Below, in pieces: positions 60,365 through 64,000 of a stretch of 64,000 nucleotides of DNA (positions within the stretch are counted from its first letter, which is position 1; each line of letters opens with the position of its first letter). Below the pieces are notes generated by a model. That model made no database searches, had not been told where the DNA came from, and saw nothing but the letters and a program-made list of their open reading frames with translations. The stretch comes from Cyclospora cayetanensis (taxonomy: Eukaryota; Apicomplexa; Conoidasida; Eucoccidiorida; Eimeriidae), in NCBI RefSeq assembly GCF_002999335.1, contig NW_020312414.1:124001-188000 (forward strand), read 5' to 3'. A program made the position numbers and the translations under genes.

Positions 60365-63300
60365 GACCTTCCGATGTCGCAAGTCTCACAGCCGCATGTT
60401 GCAGGAACTCCCAGAGATCTGCCCTTCTTAAAGCCCGCAGAGCTTCAGCTGTATGCACTCCAGCAGCAGGAGGAGGCGTCACAGCTGGCGCAGGCTTCCC
60501 CCTTCCGCCAAGAGGGGCTTTTACGGTCCCTTCAGGCTGTCAACTGGGCAGGTGCTGAGACAGCGCAGCAGCAGCAGCAACAGCTTTTGCTGCAACAGCA
60601 GCAGCAGCAGCAGCAGCAGCTGCGGCAGCAGCAGCAGCAGCAACAGCAGCAGCTCCTGCAGCAGCAGCAACTGCTTCAGCAGCAGCAGCTCCTTCAAAAT
60701 ACTGCAGCGGGAAGCACGGTTGCAACGGATGCCACCGAGCAAGACTTGCAGCAGCCGCTGCAGCTGCTGCAGCAGGTAGCAGCCCCTTTGCAAGAGCAGC
60801 ATCCCGATGATTTTGTAGTTCGGCAAGTGGCTCTGCAACAGCCGCCACAGCAAGACCAACGCGGAGGAGTTCGCTCTGCGCTGCTGGACAGGCAGGAACA
60901 AGAGCAGCAGCGGCAGCAGCATCTGCGGCAGCAGCAACTGCTGCTGATACAGCACCAAGATGCGCGCATGCGGCTGCAGCAGCAGCGGCAAGCTCCTGGT
61001 GTAGCCGAAGCAGGCACGGATGTGTTTGCTTCTGCCCCTCCCAGATGTAGACGCACCTCGTACGGTCCTGCGGCTGGCTGGCGCAGCAAGAGCAGCACGA
61101 GCAGCAGCGGAGTAGGCTTTGAAAGCCTGCGTCTCGGTGAGAGCAACCCAACCCCCGAAAGCAGCGCTAGCCAGCAGCCAACTAGAGGTGTCTCCTCCGA
61201 CGCCAAGGAGTGGAGGGAAGGGATGGTTGTTTCTCCTCTTTTGCACCAGCACCAGCAGCAGCAACAACAGCAACCGTTATTTCCGGATCTGCACATGCAG
61301 GCACACCCTGCGCAGCAGCAGCTGCAGCCGCAGCTTTCACAACAGCAGATTTCCTCGGAAGAAGCTGCGTTGGTGGCGCTTCAGCAGCAGCAGCAGCAGA
61401 AGAAGACTCTTCTGGAGGAGCACTTGCAGCTGCAAGCACTTGGTGCGCAGCAGGCATCCCCCCCCCAACCGGGCGGCCTTTTGCAGCAGCAGCCTTTGCA
61501 GCCTGTGCAGCAGCCTTTGCAGCCTGTGCAGCAGCCTTTGCAGCCTGTGCAGCAGCCTTTGCAGCCTGTGCAGCAGCACCAAGTCGACCTTGAGGCTCTC
61601 GAGCATCAAGCGTCGCAACAGCAGACGCACTTGCCTCTGCAACACGCCGCTCAGGAATCCGGGGGGCTGAACCGTTTGCAGGAGGAGGCGGTCGCATTCC
61701 ACGCGGAAACATGCCTGCCTACGGTGTATTCTCAAGGCTTTGCAGTGCAACAACAGAAGCCTCTCACTTTACCAGTCCAGCGGCAGCTGGAGAAGCAGCC
61801 CATGTACCAAGGGCCTAACACCGTTCTGGCATCAGCTACAAGTGTGAAATTCGACGGGCAAAGGGCGCCTCTGCCGCTCAAAACACGAAGCCTCCCGGAA
61901 TCCACGGCTGGAGGCCTTTTCGAAAGCTCCTCGAGCTCTGTGCCTTGCTGTGAGCTCCCTGATCAGGTGACAAACGCGCTCATCAGCAAAGCGACTAGCC
62001 TCAGCAGCAGCTGCAGCAGCAGCAGCGGTCCTAGCGAACTGGGCAGCCGAGGATCGCTGGAAATTCCTACAGGCCTAGGCAGTGCTGCATTGCTAGCGTC
62101 GGCAGAAGCGGGGATCATGGAAGGAGCTGTCTTGGGAGCAGCAGACAACAGCCACACCAGCGCCTGCGGAGACACTGCAACAGCCCTCATGAGTAACGGG
62201 CATCAAGCTCTCAGCAACTCCGTCCGTGGAATGATGCTGCAAACAGCTCCAGCGGCAGCGGCAGCAGCAGCTGCGTCTACGGCAAGGCCTCCTCGTGGAG
62301 CGACGCCCTCTTGGAGCGGCGTGGGCACTGCCGAGACTATGAGCTTCTCCAAGCCAAGCCTCCAGCAGCGAATGCAGCAGCAGCAGCACCAGCAGCGAAT
62401 GCAGCAGCTGCAGCAGCTTCGACAGCTGCTTCAGGAGCAACCTCAGCTGCAGAAAGAAAAGCAGCTGCAACAAGAGCCTCTCGGAGATCATGGCACTACC
62501 AGCTCCTCTCTGGCGTTTTCAGCAGCAGCAGTGCCAGCAGCAGGATCAGTGCCAGCAGCAGGAGCAGTGCCAGCAGCGGGATCAGTGCCAGCAGCAGGAG
62601 CAGTGCCAGCAGCAGCAGTTGTTGTTGCTCAGAGTAAGGGCGCTCAGTGGAAGCAACTGGGATTGGAGCTCGTGCAGCAGCCAAGCCAGCCTTCTGTCCA
62701 GACTCAAGTGCAGCACTTAGAACACGATCAGTCGAGCTTGCAGCAGCAGCAGCTCCAGCCGCCTCTTGCAGTGACACCCGCAGTGCAGCAACAGCAGCTC
62801 CAGCCGCCTCTTGCAGTGACACCCGCAGTGCAGCAACAGGAGCAGCCCTTTATTGCTTCTGTGCCTTCGGCGTCCATGCAGCAGGAAGCCTTTGAAGCCC
62901 CCCTTCGTCCCCACACAAGCACGCCAGGCAGTCAGCTGCCCTTTTCTATTGCCGCAACAGTTCCAGCCGCAGAATCAAACGCTGCGGCAGTCCTCCACAT
63001 TGAGGATCTCAATACGCAACTACCAGAAATGGCCTTGTGGCAGCAGCAGCAGCAGCAGCAGCAGCACCAGCAGCAGCAGAGCATGCTGCAGCAGCAGCAG
63101 GACCTTGATGCCTCGCTATCAAGTCTGCCGGTGCTCTTAATGCAGCAGCCTCAACAGCATCTGCTAGTCCAGCAGCAGCAGCCAGAGCAAGTGCTCTTAG
63201 TGCAGCAGCAGCAGCAGCATCAGCAGCAGCCAGAGCAAGTGCTCTTAGTGCAGCAGCAGCAGCATCAGCAGCAGCCAGAGCAAGTGCTCTTGGTGCAGCA

Positions 63301-64000
63301 GCATCAGCAGCCAGAGCAAGTGCTCTTAGTGCAGCAGCAGCAGCAGCATCAGCAGCAGCCAGAGCAAGTGCTCTTGGTGCAGCAGCAGCAGCAGCCAGAG
63401 CAAGTGCTCTTGGTGCAGCAGCATCAGCAGCAGCAGCAGCCAGAGCAAGTGCTCTTGGTGCAGCAGCATCAGCAGCATCAGCAGCAGCCAGAGCAAGTGC
63501 TTTTGGTGCAGCAGCATCAGCAGCAGCATCAGCAGCAGCCAGAGCAAGTGCTCTTAGTGCAGCAGCCTCAGCAGCAGCAGCAGCCAGAGCAAGTGCTCTT
63601 GGTGCAGCAGCATCAGCAGCAGCAGCAGAAGAGTCAGCAGAGCTGGCAACAACAGCGAGACGTGCAGCAGCCGCATCAGGGAGCAGTCGTGCAGCTGCAG
63701 CAGCTGCAGGTTCTTCAGGATCCTCAGCAGCAGCTTCAGCAACGGCAGACGTACGGGCAGCAGCTGCTGCAGCAGCAGCTAGAAGAGAGACAAAAAATGC
63801 GGCAGGATCGCGTGCAGCGGCAGTTCGAGCTGCACGGACAGCAGTTGCTGCAGCAAGTGGACACTGCAGGCTACCAGCAAGGCTTCCAGCCGCCGATGCA
63901 GCTTCAGATGCAGCCTCAACAACTTGTGTGGCAGCAGCAACAAGGCCTTGCTGCAGCAACGCAGCTGCAGCGGCAGGTGGCTGTGCAGCAGGCACACACC
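60254..64000 (+). CDS. Very large glutamine-rich protein, 3'-partial
   Basis: A single frame starting with ATG 60254 (MEQIVDGGFSASWRQGAG) stays open to the last base, at least 1,249 codons, so the gene continues beyond the window. An in-frame TAA at 60230-60232 lies eight codons upstream, supporting this start, although an upstream exon is possible. I read codon by codon through most of the non-repeat segments and found no stop. Composition is dominated by Gln with Leu, Ala, Ser, Val and His. Non-repeat islands include LHMQAHPAQQQLQPQ, LPESTAGGLFESSSSS and LEIPTGLGSAALLASAEAGI. There is no signal peptide, membrane helix or known domain in the visible part. Such homopolymer-rich proteins are typical of Eimeria. 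A nuclear or scaffold role is possible but not shown. Confidence 0.7.
60327..60365 (+). repeat. CAG/CAA tract (poly-Gln)
   Basis: Near-perfect CAG run with CAA interruptions encoding twelve glutamines close to the N-terminus of the Q-rich protein. Confidence 0.95.
60566..60694 (+). repeat. CAG tract (poly-Gln with Leu/Arg)
   Basis: CAG/CAA array interrupted by CTG, CTT and CGG codons. In the antisense frame it appears as poly-Ala or poly-Leu, which explains the long false frames there. Confidence 0.9.
61487..61578 (+). repeat. 21-base tandem repeat x4 (QPLQPVQ)
   Basis: Four nearly identical copies of CAGCCTTTGCAGCCTGTGCAG encode a seven-residue Gln/Pro/Leu/Val unit. The low divergence suggests recent expansion. 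Confidence 0.95.
62517..62622 (+). repeat. 18-base tandem repeat x5 (VPAAGS/A)
   Basis: GCAGCAGGATCAGTGCCA-type units encode V-P-A-A-G-S or -A, alternating strictly between Ser and Ala at the last position, so the true period may be 36 bases. Confidence 0.9.
62742..62834 (+). repeat. 45-base tandem duplication
   Basis: Two identical-looking 45-base copies containing CTCCAGCCGCCTCTTGCAGT, encoding QLQPPLAVTPAVQQQ twice. Confidence 0.9.
63179..63625 (+). repeat. Degenerate tandem array, ten PEQVLLVQ units
   Basis: Ten copies of CCAGAGCAAGTGCTCTTRGTGCAG separated by CAG/CAT spacers of differing length (HQQQ, QQQQHQQQ and so on). The octapeptide core is almost invariant, whereas the spacers vary in length. 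A weaker ancestor-like unit (VLLMQQPQQHLLVQ) lies just upstream at 63130. Confidence 0.95.

Noticed and set aside
60521..61273. Minus-strand frame of 250 codons rich in Leu
   Set aside because: Antisense of the Q-rich gene; CTG reads as Leu, no domain visible.
63009..63995. Minus-strand frame of 328 codons, almost pure Ala/Leu (ALALAAADAAA)
   Set aside because: It is the antisense image of the CAG-repeat array in the plus-strand Q-rich gene and has no non-repetitive part.
1..64000. tRNA, rRNA and CRISPR search by eye
   Set aside because: No cloverleaf with paired arms, no rRNA core sequence and no regularly spaced direct repeats were seen.

Overview
The window reads as nuclear DNA of a coccidian apicomplexan, most likely an Eimeria species. 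The reasons are: many short GT-AG introns; long CAG/CTG tracts coding for glutamine runs inside otherwise conserved proteins; an apicomplexan perforin-like protein with a MACPF domain and C-terminal beta repeats; and TGCATGC elements upstream of genes. No bacterial, organellar, rRNA, tRNA or CRISPR signal was seen. The species call is inference.

Layout: (1) 1369-3718, minus strand: three-exon cleavage stimulation factor subunit CstF-64 with a very large Q/L-rich linker. (2) 3.7-11.2 kb: gene-poor. (3) 11226-28858, plus strand: one giant gene of about 42 exons, roughly 3,400-3,500 residues, a multi-pass membrane protein with KRE9-like beta modules and an EF-hand; no family recognised for the whole. 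(4) 28.9-31.1 kb: gap with weak exon-like pieces. (5) 31110-37202, plus: secreted perforin-like protein, 14-15 exons. (6) 38699-41715, minus: ER chaperone BiP/GRP78, five exons, ending in HDEL. (7) 41.7-46.3 kb: gene-poor. (8) 46348-51052, minus: wax ester synthase/diacylglycerol acyltransferase (WS/DGAT), ten exons. (9) 52177-56642, plus: transcription elongation factor IWS1/Spn1, ten exons, divergent from the WS/DGAT gene. (10) 56.6-60.2 kb: mostly unassigned. (11) 60254 to the window end, plus: one uninterrupted glutamine-rich reading frame of at least 1,249 codons that leaves the window.

Exon borders were set by hand from GT/AG sites, codon phase and family motifs. For CstF-64, BiP and IWS1, and for the perforin apart from one optional intron, the phases close exactly from start to stop. 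The WS/DGAT phases also close, but a few of its sites are weak. The giant gene is approximate at many borders. The genes do not form one pathway. CstF-64 and IWS1 belong to RNA polymerase II transcript elongation and 3'-end formation. BiP, the perforin, WS/DGAT and the giant protein all belong to the ER or secretory system.
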